NCBI GenBank assembly: GCA_022925895.1
Contig: JAKSYS010000032.1
Location: 1 to 64,000, forward strand
Direction of reading: 5' to 3'
Source: Fragilaria crotonensis
Taxonomy: Eukaryota > Bacillariophyta > Fragilariophyceae > Fragilariales > Fragilariaceae
DNA length: 64,000 bases
The translations under genes were made by a program, and so were the position numbers. The notes beneath the pieces are model-generated. The model was not told where the DNA came from, made no database searches, and was given only the letters and a program-made list of their open reading frames with translations. Numbering within the stretch: the first letter of the stretch is position 1; every line of letters starts with the position of its first letter. Below, one piece after another: positions 33,359 to 43,965 of the stretch.

Positions 33359-34871
33359 ATGGCGCGATGTCCTTGGCCACCGCACCACTTTGTGCTAATC
33401 CTTCTACTATGGACGATGCTTATCACTCGCATTTTCAAAATCCCCAAGCCTGGGAATGGGGAACGAATACTAGTAGATGTAATCACGTTTGGTAGTTAAT
33501 GGGGATTTGAAAACGCACCTCTATTTCTTGTTTCAATCGCAAATTGGGATAGTTTTGTCACGTACTAGGTCTCAGCACAAGAGGCGCGGCACACCACTGG
33601 CTTACTAGCTAGTAGTTACCAGTGAGTGGAACTATGGTAGGAGACATGACACTAAGCAAATTGAACAAGATATTCGAGACACCTCCCAGCTCCCAACACC
33701 CTGGGTTTATAACGTATAACAGCTGAGACGTATGAAAAGGTGAATAGTTGAATGCCGAGCTTGAACGAGTGCCTGGTGCTTCCATTGGCTGTTTGAACTC
33801 GAACATGGTCCAAAACGCAAGAGCGTCATTTCTTGCTTTTCGTGATACTACTCTACTCTAGTAGATCTACAGTACTGGTAGAAGGTGCAATAATATGATA
33901 TAGTAGAATGTGAAATGTGCCGAAATAAACATTTAGTACTGTTCCAGAATCACACTATGCGTCGATGGTCGAACAGAGTCGAATCCGAATGGAATAGCCT
34001 GTTACCTACAACATGATCTCTGTTTCGAGTGGAGTAGTAGTACTCGTTAGCACTATATGGACTCTATGGACTAAGCGTTCACTACTGGTACCTGCCATTG
34101 GATTGGGCAAGAGTTGATGAGCTTCGTTCTTACGTGTTCGCAATGCTTATCATGTTATCAAATGTTTGGATATATATATTAAATGTCATGGTTCGCGTTC
34201 GCGCCGAAAACCGCGGCAGGAGCCTGCCGGAGAGTGCCTCGAAATCAACGAGATACACTGTATGCCGAAAATGACACTGGTGCTTGGGTTGTGTGTGTGA
34301 ATTACGAGCAGTCCCTACGATAGTAGCACCTCCACAGTAGAATAAAAAGTGAGGTGAATGGCGCCTGTTGCCCATACAGCACCGCCTTAAGCGATCCGGC
34401 GCGCACCGTCATCCGTTGTGTCGAATATCTTGAAACACATGTTCTGCGATTTTTTTCCGTGGTCTTGGATTTCAGATCAATTGACCTCCAGTATCCCTAA
34501 GTGGTCACGTCGGCGCACCTCCCCGTACTGGAATATCGACAAAGGGCGATGAGAATTTGGCAAGATCGGATAGGGATCAGGACTGCTTGTCCAGTCAACG
34601 CCTGCCCGTGTTCTCGTTCTGTAAACACCTTGAACCTTGAAGTGTTTTTTGCTAATGCAGCAGCACCAACGGGATTAATAACCGAATTCGGTTGGCTCGG
34701 GTAGGTCGATAATCTCATGAACGCCTGTCACCAAATCTCCGAATTTCGAGCTAGGGCTTGCAGGGTGACAACGCCTTCGCATCTACTCTAGAGAGAGTAC
34801 ACTTACTACAAGCTGTTACATACGCTTTCAATAGAGAGCCAGTACAACGACGAAGACAAGGATTTCCCGAC
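33359..34871. other. 1.5 kb intergenic region
   Basis: No gene was recognised. An imperfect palindrome near 33593-33622 (CACTGG... ACTAGCTAGT ...CCAGTG) and several TAGTA/GTAC words occur. The frame of the next gene stays open upstream of its ATG to 34758, so its 5' end may be longer through splicing. Confidence 0.4.
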
Positions 34872-36062
34872 ATGGATCTTCCTCCACTTCCATCTGTTGA
34901 AAATTCGTCGGACGCGCAACAGCCTCAGCTCGTCCCATCGCTCCCAATGGGAAAGGTCAGCAGCACTGGCCCACTTCTTGGCGATTATTCAGGAGCGTTC
35001 AATAGCGTAGTCGATGCATTTTTCAAGCTTGCAGAGGATGAATGCGGCTCAGGTTCAGAATCTTCGCTGACTGTACCAGAGACTGTAGGAACGAATGACT
35101 TAGATACCCCAACTTCGTTTCAACTTTGCGGCGGTTACAGCGATGAGGTACAAGAAGAAGAGCCTGTGTTCTGGAAACGAAACGAGGAAGACGGAGAACG
35201 TGATAATGCTGACGAAACTGATGAAGACGACGACATCTCAGCTTCCTCTGATTGTGTTCCGCTTGGAATGACTGACGACGATGCCATTGATGAGATAGAA
35301 TTTACTCGCGAGCTCATGGGCTACGTTGAGGGCTTTGATGACTTCAATCTCAACGTGAGACGTATTTTGGAAGAAGAGGAAGAAGATGATGATGACCAAC
35401 TCGAGAATCAGAGGCTGAAATTCACCCCGAAACAACACTCGACTCAGCCGAACACCAATGCGAATGCGATGGGAATCAATCACCGTCCACCCCTACCAGT
35501 CGTAAAGCATCTTTCCCACGAAATTCCCCCACCCCTGAAGCTAGGCCACCGGCGAACGCAATCGGGGGGCAGCACACCACTGGCGAAACTCCTATCCCAC
35601 ACCATTCCAATTGCAATGCCCCTCCAGCGGAGGTCGAGTTCGGGGGACAATCCACGCACTGTCGCCAAAGTCTCTCCCCCACCTCTTCAGAACGCGAAGC
35701 CGTCCCACCGACGAGCGCATTCGGGTGACAGCGCACACTTCATGAAAGTGAATTCTCCTCCAGTGCCCTGTGCCAAGACACTTCATCGACAAGCCCATTC
35801 TACTACTAGTAGAGACAATGCACCTGTTTTCAGATTGATATCGCACGCAATTCATAGCACGAAACCTGACCACTTACGAGTACAGTCGGGAGGCAGCACA
35901 ATGCCTGTGGACGTTGCACCCGAGAAGAAACGAAGCTTGTTGGTGAGACAGGCGGGTCATCGATCTTTAACGGGGCGCCGAAGTGGGGTCATCACATGCA
36001 CGATATGTGGCCGGCATTTCCTGGATGGTACCGAATGCTCGTGTGGAATGAGGGAAGTTTAA
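34872..36062 (+). CDS. Repeat protein with RRxxSG motifs and C-terminal zinc knuckle
   Basis: 396 residues from ATG 34872. The N-terminal half is Pro/Ser rich then very acidic (EEEEEDDDDQ near residue 175). The second half has about five ~27-residue repeats, each starting with a basic-Ser motif: HRRTQSGGS, QRRSSSGD, HRRAHSGDS, HRQAHSTTS and HLRVQSGGS, followed by a LLSHTIP- or SPPP-type segment. RRxxS sites are typical targets of basophilic kinases and of 14-3-3 binding, so a phospho-regulated scaffold is an inference. The C-terminus has CTICGRHFLDGTECSC, a CxxC...CxC cluster that likely binds zinc. I do not recognise the family. Its 3' end is copied downstream. Confidence 0.7.
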   Translation: MDLPPLPSVENSSDAQQPQLVPSLPMGKVSSTGPLLGDYSGAFNSVVDAFFKLAEDECGSGSESSLTVPETVGTNDLDTPTSFQLCGGYSDEVQEEEPVFWKRNEEDGERDNADETDEDDDISASSDCVPLGMTDDDAIDEIEFTRELMGYVEGFDDFNLNVRRILEEEEEDDDDQLENQRLKFTPKQHSTQPNTNANAMGINHRPPLPVVKHLSHEIPPPLKLGHRRTQSGGSTPLAKLLSHTIPIAMPLQRRSSSGDNPRTVAKVSPPPLQNAKPSHRRAHSGDSAHFMKVNSPPVPCAKTLHRQAHSTTSRDNAPVFRLISHAIHSTKPDHLRVQSGGSTMPVDVAPEKKRSLLVRQAGHRSLTGRRSGVITCTICGRHFLDGTECSCGMREV

Positions 36063-36620
36063 CCATTGCGTCAATGGTTGTAGGAGGAAGTTTGTGTTTG
36101 CATATGTCGAATTGGTGATTAATGATTTGTTTTATTAGTTTTAGTTCCCCAGCCTTCGAACTCAAGCCCATCCATGAAATCTAGTCTACACTCTTAGAGT
36201 AGACTTGGATCTTTCAAATGAGACGATATGATTGCCATTATTCTATACTCGATGTCGACGCTCCAAATTCTTTCCATATACGCCTGATTCCAAGTACAAA
36301 TCATTTCTCCAACATAACTGACATTCCTGGATGACGCCCAACACTCGATTGGAATAAGGGAAGTTGACCATGGTGACAATGCTTGTCTAGCAAGTTCGTG
36401 TGTACATTCGTCGTATTGAGCATTGGTGATAAATGATAGATTATCTTATTTTTGGTTTTGTTCCACGGTCTTCGAACATAAGCCGATTGATGAAAACTAA
36501 CTTAGTAGACTTCGATCTTCCACTGAGACGATTTGGTTGTTTTTATTCTATGCTCCAAATTTTCGCCATTTGGGTCCGATGCCAATGCAACGTATTTCCT
36601 CCATCCCTACCTGATTTCCT
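36000..36620 (+). repeat. Degenerate tandem duplication of the 3' end of the preceding gene
   Basis: Sequence from about 36020 (the last codons, through GGAATGAGGGAAGTTTAACC) to about 36290 recurs from about 36328 (GGAATAAGGGAAGTTGACC) to about 36580. Shared landmarks in order are ATTGGTGATTAATGAT / ATTGGTGATAAATGAT, TTCGAACTCAAGCC / TTCGAACATAAGCC, AGTAGACTTGGATCTT / AGTAGACTTCGATCTT, GAGACGAT, and CTCCAAATTCTTTCC / CTCCAAATTTTCGCC. The copies are clearly diverged, so the duplication is old. The second copy does not encode a usable gene end. Confidence 0.75.
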
Positions 36621-36624
36621 CTCG

Positions 36625-38089
36625 TCACGACGAGGCAGACGCGGCATGTTTCTGACGTTCAATTTCACTCACCAAGAAATGTCGCGGATTCGGAATGAAA
36701 TCCAGCTCCTTTTCACCATGATCATTCATGGTTCCTAAATCACAAAAGGCATACGAGATCCGTCCTCCCTGCTTCAGCCACGTTTCTAAATCAGCATCTC
36801 GCGCCATGGCATCCCGAAACATGTCATTGCTCAAAACATGACCACTGCCACTTACGCCATTCGCATCTGCTTGGCGGAACCGATAGTGTTCTCGACGGGC
36901 AATGGTCAGAGCGTAGGCATCATCATCATCGCGGGGTGGTGCCGCCACCAAGAGACCTCGGGCTTTAAAATCGGACAAGACTTCCAACTTGTCAGTCATC
37001 ATCAAGGCATTGTCTGGACAGTTATGACAGTTGCGAAATCAGTGAGCATTTTTGTTCAAAGCATCCTGCACCCACAAGAGCAACAGCACACATCACAAAC
37101 ATCATCGACAACGCATTCGCACACCAATGCAACGTACCCGAACTTGTGTCTCCAGCTCGCGGCTTGAGTCGGAACCATGGGGCTGGCAAGACGATCAGGA
37201 CGCGAATGCCAGATTGCAAAAAATAATTGGCGGCGACTTGGAGTCCGCGGCAGTCAGGTTCCGGCTTGTTGTTGGTCGTACCAGCCGACGCCATGGCATC
37301 GGCATACGCGTAGGCTACATTGGCACCATCCATGACTACCAAAGGCTCCTTGGCATCCAAGGAAATGACTCCCTCCATGCGTTCCGCCAGATTTTGAAAA
37401 TCTTCATCTGATGTTGGGTGAAAGACGCCATCTTCAATCTCCATGTGATGGTTGGATGCAGTGTGTTCGTTCGACGCATAGTCTTTTTCTGTGTCGTTCG
37501 AATCTCCTCCAATGACAAAGCGACTCTGAACGAGACCCTGGCTCTTGGGGTTCTTGACAACTCGTTTTAAGGAGGTGTTGTGGGTGACGCCTCCAACGTC
37601 ATGCGCGTAATGATTATTGTCGTAGTAGGTTCTAGTGTTGTTGCTGTGTGTGTGCAAGTGTCGGTCGTATCCTCCGTCGTGGGAGTGGTCATTGTATTCA
37701 TAATGAGAACCACGGCCTCGGCCTCGTCCTCCTGGATGGTGATAATCAGTCAAACGATTAAACCCTCTTCCATAGTCACCACGGCCGCCACGATAGTTGC
37801 CGCCGACATTGTTGTATCCGGGCTTTACCGAGTAATGGTATTGATCGGGATCATCGGGAAGTTCGGCATCGTCCGTTTCGCCACCAATAACCATGCGAAA
37901 CTTGGATTTTCCTGGAGCAGTATGATGGTTTGCTTTCGAAGATAACAATAGTGATGATGTCCCCGGCGTGACGTGTTCAGACAATGAGGGTCCTCGCAGA
38001 CGTTGTGGGTGGTGGTGCTTATTGTCATAGTTACCATCTTGCATCAAGGGCGAGCCTTCTTGAACCAATTTGGGACGAGCTGCCGACAT
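36625..38089 (-). CDS. NYN-domain (Zc3h12a/Regnase-like) ribonuclease with RGG-rich N-terminus
   Basis: Exon 1 is 38089-37138 and exon 2 is 37013-36625. A 124 bp intron with donor GTACGT and acceptor TCCAG gives 446 residues in frame. The N-terminal ~230 residues are disordered, rich in His/Asn, with RGG-type RNA-binding stretches (GGNYRGGRGDYGRGF, GGRGRGRG). FRMVIGGETDD and SRFVIGGDSND are a two-copy motif. The C-terminal NYN/PIN-like nuclease domain begins PLVVMDGANVAYAYADA with the first catalytic Asp, then IRVLIVLPAPWFRL, DDDDAYALTIAR, and GHVLSNDMFRDAM with later acidic residues. Such proteins cleave mRNA stem-loops. No CCCH zinc finger is visible, unlike animal Regnase. Confidence 0.85.
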
Positions 38090-38512
38090 GTTGTGATATA
38101 CTACTACCTTGAGGGTATGTGATTGTTCGATTAGCACAACAATGCGTCGGTTGATGAAGTTGATACTTTCGAGGGGAACAATGCTGACAAAACAGTCAGA
38201 TTCAAGAGTCAGACCGTCACAGAATATTCATGGTTGTTGAGCTATATCTATAAATCCCTATTATCACTGGGCCTGGTTCGAGATGCTGGTAGCCTCGGCT
38301 GCACGCAAGGCAGTCCCGCCGGCCTTGCCATGATTCAATAAGACTCTCAGCTTTACAGTCCGCCAACTCCGAGTCACGGATCAAGGACTACGTCATACCC
38401 GGACTATACAGTAGAAGCAGGATGACGTATTGGACACGAAAAGTTTCCCAAAATCGTACCGTCTTCGTAGGAACAAATTTCAATATCTGAATAGGCCATT
38501 CGAAAGATCTTA
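38090..38512. other. Intergenic between NYN gene and MITE
   Basis: About 420 bp, upstream of the minus-strand nuclease gene, so it should contain its promoter. No other feature was recognised. It ends with the TTA target duplication at 38510-38512. Confidence 0.4.
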
Positions 38513-38572
38513 GGCCCACCCTTACGGTAGTGAAAAGTTGAGATGAAAAACTGACCCCCCAACTTTTTTTTT
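38513..38572 (+). repeat. Left 60-bp TIR of the Harbinger-type element
   Basis: Exact reverse complement of 39660-39719. It begins GGCCCACCC and ends in a run of nine T. Confidence 0.9.
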
Positions 38573-38624
38573 CGTGTTGACCGGCCTTATGGATGAAAAG
38601 TTGCATGAAAAACCAAGTTGGTCC

Positions 38625-38707
38625 GATCTCAACTTTTCATCGAAAAGTTGCTTGTAAAAGTTGGGGCCCAACTTTTAACAGCAACTTTTCGATGAAAAGT
38701 TGAGATC
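38625..38707. repeat. 83-bp fold-back inside the TIR element
   Basis: Two perfect 27-bp arms (38625-38651 and 38681-38707, starting GATCTCAACTTTTC) flank a 29-bp centre. The centre is itself nearly palindromic (AAAAGTTGGGGCCCAACTTTT). It shares the AAAAGTTGAGAT word with the outer TIR. Confidence 0.9.
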
Positions 38708-38815
38708 TTCGAGTCGATTGAATCATCGCTGCGTGAAACGAGATCTTGTCGCCAAGTGTCAAGTTGTCACACCATTCGAGTAAACGTATGTAGGTGTCAT
38801 GTCAAGCGTTGTCGT

Positions 38816-38848
38816 TGTCTACGACGACAACGGCGACACTTTAACCTC

Positions 38849-38880
<32 letters not shown>

Positions 38881-39412
38881 ACTAGTGACGGCAACACTAG
38901 ACATCTTCGATGACAACGACGACACTAGCGACAACGAAGTCGACGGCGACTAGAGATGCGACACTTGATGTCGTCGGCGACGACAACACTAGCGACCATG
39001 ACGACGACGGTGTCACTATAATTCGCGACGATGACGACAAGCGACGACAACGGCGACTAGAGACGACGACGGCGACGAGAGGCGCTAGCAACGACAACGA
39101 GCGATCTTAGCGATGACGAAGACGACTGCGACTAGAGTAGCAGCCATGACAGCGACGACTACAACAACCGGTAGACCTTGCAACGACGAAGACGACGGCG
39201 GCACTTGGCGTTGTCGACGACAACGACGCTAGCGACGACGGCGACATTAGACGTCGTCAACGACGACGACGCAAGCGACACTAGACGCTAACGACGACAA
39301 GACGACGGCAACACTAATGACACTAGACCTCGCGACGACGACAACACCAGCGACAACGGCGACACTAGACGGTAGCAACGACGACGATGCTAGCAACCAT
39401 GATGGCGACACT
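38816..39412. repeat. GAC/ACG-rich minisatellite-like tract
   Basis: About 600 bp built from GACGACGAC, GACACTAG and CAACGAC words in irregular order, with no fixed period. Open frames across it are low complexity on both strands. Strong strand asymmetry, with C and G spaced every three bases. Confidence 0.8.
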
Positions 39413-39659
39413 CCTGAAAAATTAAATGCTACTTGTGTATTGTTTTCCACTACAGTACCTTGTTGTAATCACTCGCCTTCAACGATGATGTTGGCAGTAT
39501 CGCTATGGTCACCAGCAATGACGGCTTGTAGTGGAATTGCCTCTAATAATAGTACTGGAGTTCTTAGTATGGAATAAAATGCGACAGTAAGGACAAAAAA
39601 TACCCGGAAAACACAACTTTTTCTGCGTTCACGATAAGGCCGGGGAAGCAGTATATTCT

Positions 39660-39719
39660 AAAAAAAAAGTTGGGGGGTCAGTTTTTCATCTCAACTTTTC
39701 ACTACCGTAAGGGTGGGCC
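39660..39719 (-). repeat. Right 60-bp TIR of the Harbinger-type element
   Basis: Exact reverse complement of the left arm at 38513-38572, followed by TTA. Confidence 0.9.
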
Positions 39720-41632
39720 TTATTGAGTTCTGTCGAAATACGTTTCGAGTTTTATAATTTGAATCGACAGTTGTCTCAGAATTTTGAGTCGTATTTTTTT
39801 GGGATTCTCGGCCCGAATTCACTAAGCTGACTTGGTTGGACACGTGGTGATTCGCCTAGTTAAATTATCGACGCCAGCCCGTGGTCACCCTATCCCCTAA
39901 GTTCATGATATTATTGCTGATTTGGAGACAAGAGATCATGGCCTTGAATATTGCCAGTGAACAAAACAAAAATTAAGCTACCCTTAATGGTGTAATTTGA
40001 TGAAAACTAACCAAAGTATTCTCGTCTAGTATTGATGAAGTAGTCTAGTACTATACCAATAGCACGTACTAGGCTAACGAGCTGCTGGATCATCTCTTAA
40101 AGCAATCAATTGATTTGTTATATCAATGACAAGGTCTGTCTTCTTCATTGTCAACATGTCTTTAATTCTGACACCAAAATACAATTTGAGAATGTCTTTG
40201 AGCATAGTCCTCCGTCAAAGTTGTCCCCAACAGCCGCAATCTTGAAGCGCCCCATCAATTCCGTAAGGTACGGCATCATCTCACATTGTTGTACTTCTTC
40301 TGTTGATTCTGTTTCTTTTTGCTTTTCTACCTTCTTCAATGCTTTCTGATACCATCTGATCTGTTGATATTGTCCATTTGTTTCGTTGCGTGTTCGATCA
40401 CAATAAGTCTAGACCTACTGTGGTATGTACTAGTAGTACGTAGCCTCTACCGTGCAGGTACGGAACTATGGGAGCAACACGGAATGCGTAGGTGCGCATG
40501 CACGAGCACACCTGAATGTCGATTTTTATTGCATAAATGAAGAGATCATGGCAAGGGGATTCCAGAGCCGCCAATATTTTTGTTTTTGATTAAAAACTGA
40601 AAGAGTAAAAAAATAATCAAATCCTACGGCAGTTTCTACGCAACGTATACCACAGCCATTTGTCCAGAAGTGTCAGCTGTCCATCCAAGTCATCCTGCTT
40701 CTACTGTGCACGTATCCGGTTTTTAGGCAACCCTGAAGGCAACCCTGTAGCGCTAGTATTGAGAAGCACGTAGACGTAGTTGTTGTACCAAGTGCTACAA
40801 GTAGTGGCGCACCATCATGTTTGCCAGTACGAAAGATTGCTTTGGGGTCTCTGTGCATTTATTTGTTTTGCGTCCTATGTCTCGTCGTACGGAGAAACGT
40901 GGACCCTTTATCGTGGATTCCAAGTAGCCTCCAGTACACGCGAGTACTAATCCGACCAGCGCATCAATAAAATAAAAATCAATTACATTCGACGATCCAA
41001 CGTGCGGCGTTGCAGAATTCTGGATGTTGTTCTTCACACTGGCAACCGGTTGATGCGAAAGTCAACATTCCCATTGTGTGCATTGGCTCTCTCTCTCCCT
41101 AGCACTTTCTTCGTCACCACCACAAGTCTTATTGCTGATTACCTTTGTGAGCTCAGTCATTTTGCCTCTTGGCCTCAAAGCAGGGAGGAGACTCTGTTCC
41201 TCCGGGGACTCAGCAATGCCAGTGAAACAACTTTGCTTGATTGCCTACTACACATTGGACATTTTTCAAGTTATCCTCCCACCGACAGACTGTTTGGTGG
41301 GTCTCTGGGTTGTTGGGATACTGCAATGCAATTTTGGCTGCAAGGCGTTCCCTGCTGATGAAATAACACAACCCTCCGAAGATTTTTAAACTTATGGCAA
41401 GAAGAAGTGTGCCATGGTACAGATGGTATTAAGTGCACATTTATTCAGGATGGTGGTGAGTTGTTGTTTTGACGTCAATCTGTTGTTCGTGTGTTTATGC
41501 TTAACGTGCGATACCATTCTTGTTGCTTCAGGTATGGATGATTCGGTGGATGCATGGAATAAAACCAGTCTAGTTATTACTTGTACTGAAAATACCAATG
41601 AAGATCAATATTGTGTTGCGAATACCCTCTAG
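39720..41632. other. 1.9 kb without a recognised gene
   Basis: Short open frames only (up to 126 codons), with no motifs. The right part lies directly downstream of the minus-strand Crypton-like gene and may include the end of that element, but no terminal repeat could be found. A direct repeat GGCAACCCTG occurs twice near 40727-40747. Confidence 0.4.
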
Positions 41633-43603
41633 CTACAAAACCCGCAAATATGGGTGACCGCCACCTGCGGCATTGTCACGTCTCATCAATTTGATGATCT
41701 CTGTGACACTTGTTCCAGCACCGTAGGCATGGTAAATCATGTCAATTGCCACTTGTGCTGAATGACCAGCACGAATCATCTCTGCTATTTTGTCCCAGAC
41801 AACCTTGCGTTTGCAGTACACACACTTGACTCGCCCTCTTTCAATAGATGTGAATTCTCGTGCTGCCTTTCTGCCACCTATGCCCATTTCATATTCACAC
41901 CACAGGACATGAAGAGACCTTGGTGTTCGACTCAGAGTTGCATTTGCCAGAGGCAGCCCAGCCCTTGGTTCTATTTCTCCTGCTCCTCGAGCATTTCCAT
42001 TATCATTATCACGGGGGCGCTGGACAGGTTGTTGTGCAACTCGACGTATGTTCCGCCTTAAATGATCCAGCTTTTCATTGATGTCGCGAAATCGCTGATC
42101 TTGCCCTTCACCAATTTGTTCAAGACCCAAGTGAATCTCGCGTCTCAGAACGTTAAGTTGGGAGTAAATCGCTCTCAATTGATAGTCCTGACCAGCAAGA
42201 AGAACACCGTTGTTTTGCACATTCACATCATAACCACCTTCTCCATTTACAGTCCCGTTCTCGTCTGCAAAAACCTCATTGATGTGAACTTCATCGTCTT
42301 GACCAGTCACAACAATTAGGATTTTACGAACCGGATTTTCGCCATCTGGCAGCCGAGTCTCAAGTTTTTCATAGGCAGCACGAATCCGACTGCGAAGCGA
42401 TGCAGGCATGAAATGTTCCATGTCGGGATCAAATGCTGCCCAGAGAAGCGGGAAGGCAAGGACAAGTGACACTTGCTGGTGCAGATTCCTAGATGCAAAC
42501 ATGTTCGGTACCACATTGTCAAGTAGCCATGCCTCAGTCACACCGCTTTGATTCTTCAAGGAATACTTTATTGGACCTCCCATGGCAAGCACAGATGCAA
42601 CCCTAGCATCTGGATACGGTAGATTGACATCAATGTACCTATCAACTACTTGATGCTTCCTCCAACGCCCTGCCTCGTGACGAGACATCGTCTTTAGGAC
42701 AACCATTTCGTCGTGCAAATGAAGTTGCAAACTTACGTATACTGTGAGTGCCCAGGTTTCCAGCTCCTTCTCTTACAACATCACCAGTCTTGCCCCATAT
42801 ATCTCTTGCTAGAGTAGCCGAAACAAATCCCTTAGTTGTTTCTGGATCACCGTGTCCAAACAGGTAAGGGTTGCTTAGTCCATCTTCAACCTCACACGAG
42901 ACTTCGAGGTAAATTCCTAGAGCAACTAGAATGCAGTACCTTGAGTCCATACTTCCGAATATAATTTGATCAGGGGCATCCCTTTCTTCCATCACATTTT
43001 TTGACCAGCAAATGCGAGACAACAGTGTATACGAAGGAAATTGTGGGTTGGGCTTCAAGTCAATCAATTTGAAGTTGCTTGCATCATCAATCCGAGCAAT
43101 CAGACAGAATTGAAATTTGCAGGAAGTCGGGATCATGTATCTCCTGTTGAAGTCCTCGAATGTGTTCAATTTTAACAAAGTAAGCTCAAACTCATGCTTG
43201 GTGATAGCACGTCTTGCCTGACTCGGTGCCCCCAATCGGCGAACCTCTTGCCGTTTGACATGCCTAATCAGTCTGTTAACTTCAATTGACCGTGTGGGGT
43301 TACCCTCATTGCAACTTCATCCCAAACCACACCTTTGTTTGGCATGAAGAAAGAAATTGACTTCTTGTAGGTTGAAATTGAGTTTGCTCTGCCCGTCATG
43401 GGCCTCGCATCACGACCAGGATTATCAGTCCCATATGCAAACACCTTCATCCACCTTACAAGATCATTCGGAATCACAGCCACAAGTTGCTCTTGTGTAA
43501 AAATGGTCTGATCTGTGTAGTTTGCATCATCCCTGAATGACATGAACCTAGCAAGAATGCCATGATATATCTCTTCAAGGGTTTTCTTGTTCTTGCGAGC
43601 CAT
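41633..43603 (-). pseudogene. Second Crypton-like tyrosine recombinase, divergent family
   Basis: Minus-strand recombinase gene from ATG 43603 (MARKNKKTLEEIYHG). In order: N-terminal helical domain; linker with VKRQEVRRLGAPSQARR; catalytic core with ARIDDAS (first Arg), THSIRKFATS (HxxR box), GRW at the His/Trp position and VVDRYI (likely nucleophile Tyr); then a coiled linker and a clear GCR1_C-like end (LHVLWCEYEMGIGG, KCVYCKRKVVWDKI, HPYLRVL). The frame changes twice, near 43265 (after GQLKLT) and near 42690 (between SSRGR and WRKHQ), each a small indel. Low sequence likeness to the 389-6228 genes marks a different lineage. Element ends were not found. Confidence 0.75.
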
Positions 43604-43965
43604 GGTGAATTCCACTATACATTCATTCGGAGTAATGTTAGTACTCGTATGGCGTAGTATGCGCGAGGACCCAGCAGTGAATTATTTTGGAGTTCAGAAA
43701 GCAAGTTCGACACCCCCAAATCCCCCAACTTCCGATTCATTCGAGTTGCTTTTTGACGATCTGGGTTGCTTTTGTACATGAACGTGACGTAGAAAATTTG
43801 TCAGAAAAGGCAACCCTGGGGGAAACCCTGGTTTCCTTTGTTCTGTGCTTTTTGCCCCAAAATCCGCTATTTCGCGTGAGTGGACTGAAAAGTTCCTACA
43901 GGCCCGCAGTGGAGAGATACCAGGAAAATCCACTTCGGTTGCTTTTCCTGAGTTATGTACAGGTA
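43604..43965. other. Spacer between Crypton-like gene and copia LTR
   Basis: About 360 bp. Possibly the 5' region of the Crypton-like element. No gene was recognised. It ends in CAGGTA (43960-43965), also found after the far LTR. Confidence 0.4.

Larger units (their letters stand above)
38513..39719. mobile_element. Non-autonomous TIR transposon, PIF/Harbinger type
   Basis: 1207 bp with perfect 60-bp terminal inverted repeats starting GGCCCACCCTTACGG, flanked on both sides by TTA (38510-38512 and 39720-39722). TTA/TWA target duplications are the mark of PIF/Harbinger elements. There is no transposase. The interior holds a long fold-back and a GAC-rich tract. Identical arms suggest recent activity. 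Short subterminal matches (CCGGCCTTAT and its complement) extend the inverted symmetry. Confidence 0.85.

Noticed and set aside
38756-39577. Open frames on both strands across the GAC-rich tract
   Set aside because: They are low-complexity translations of a repeat inside a TIR element, with no start context or family likeness.
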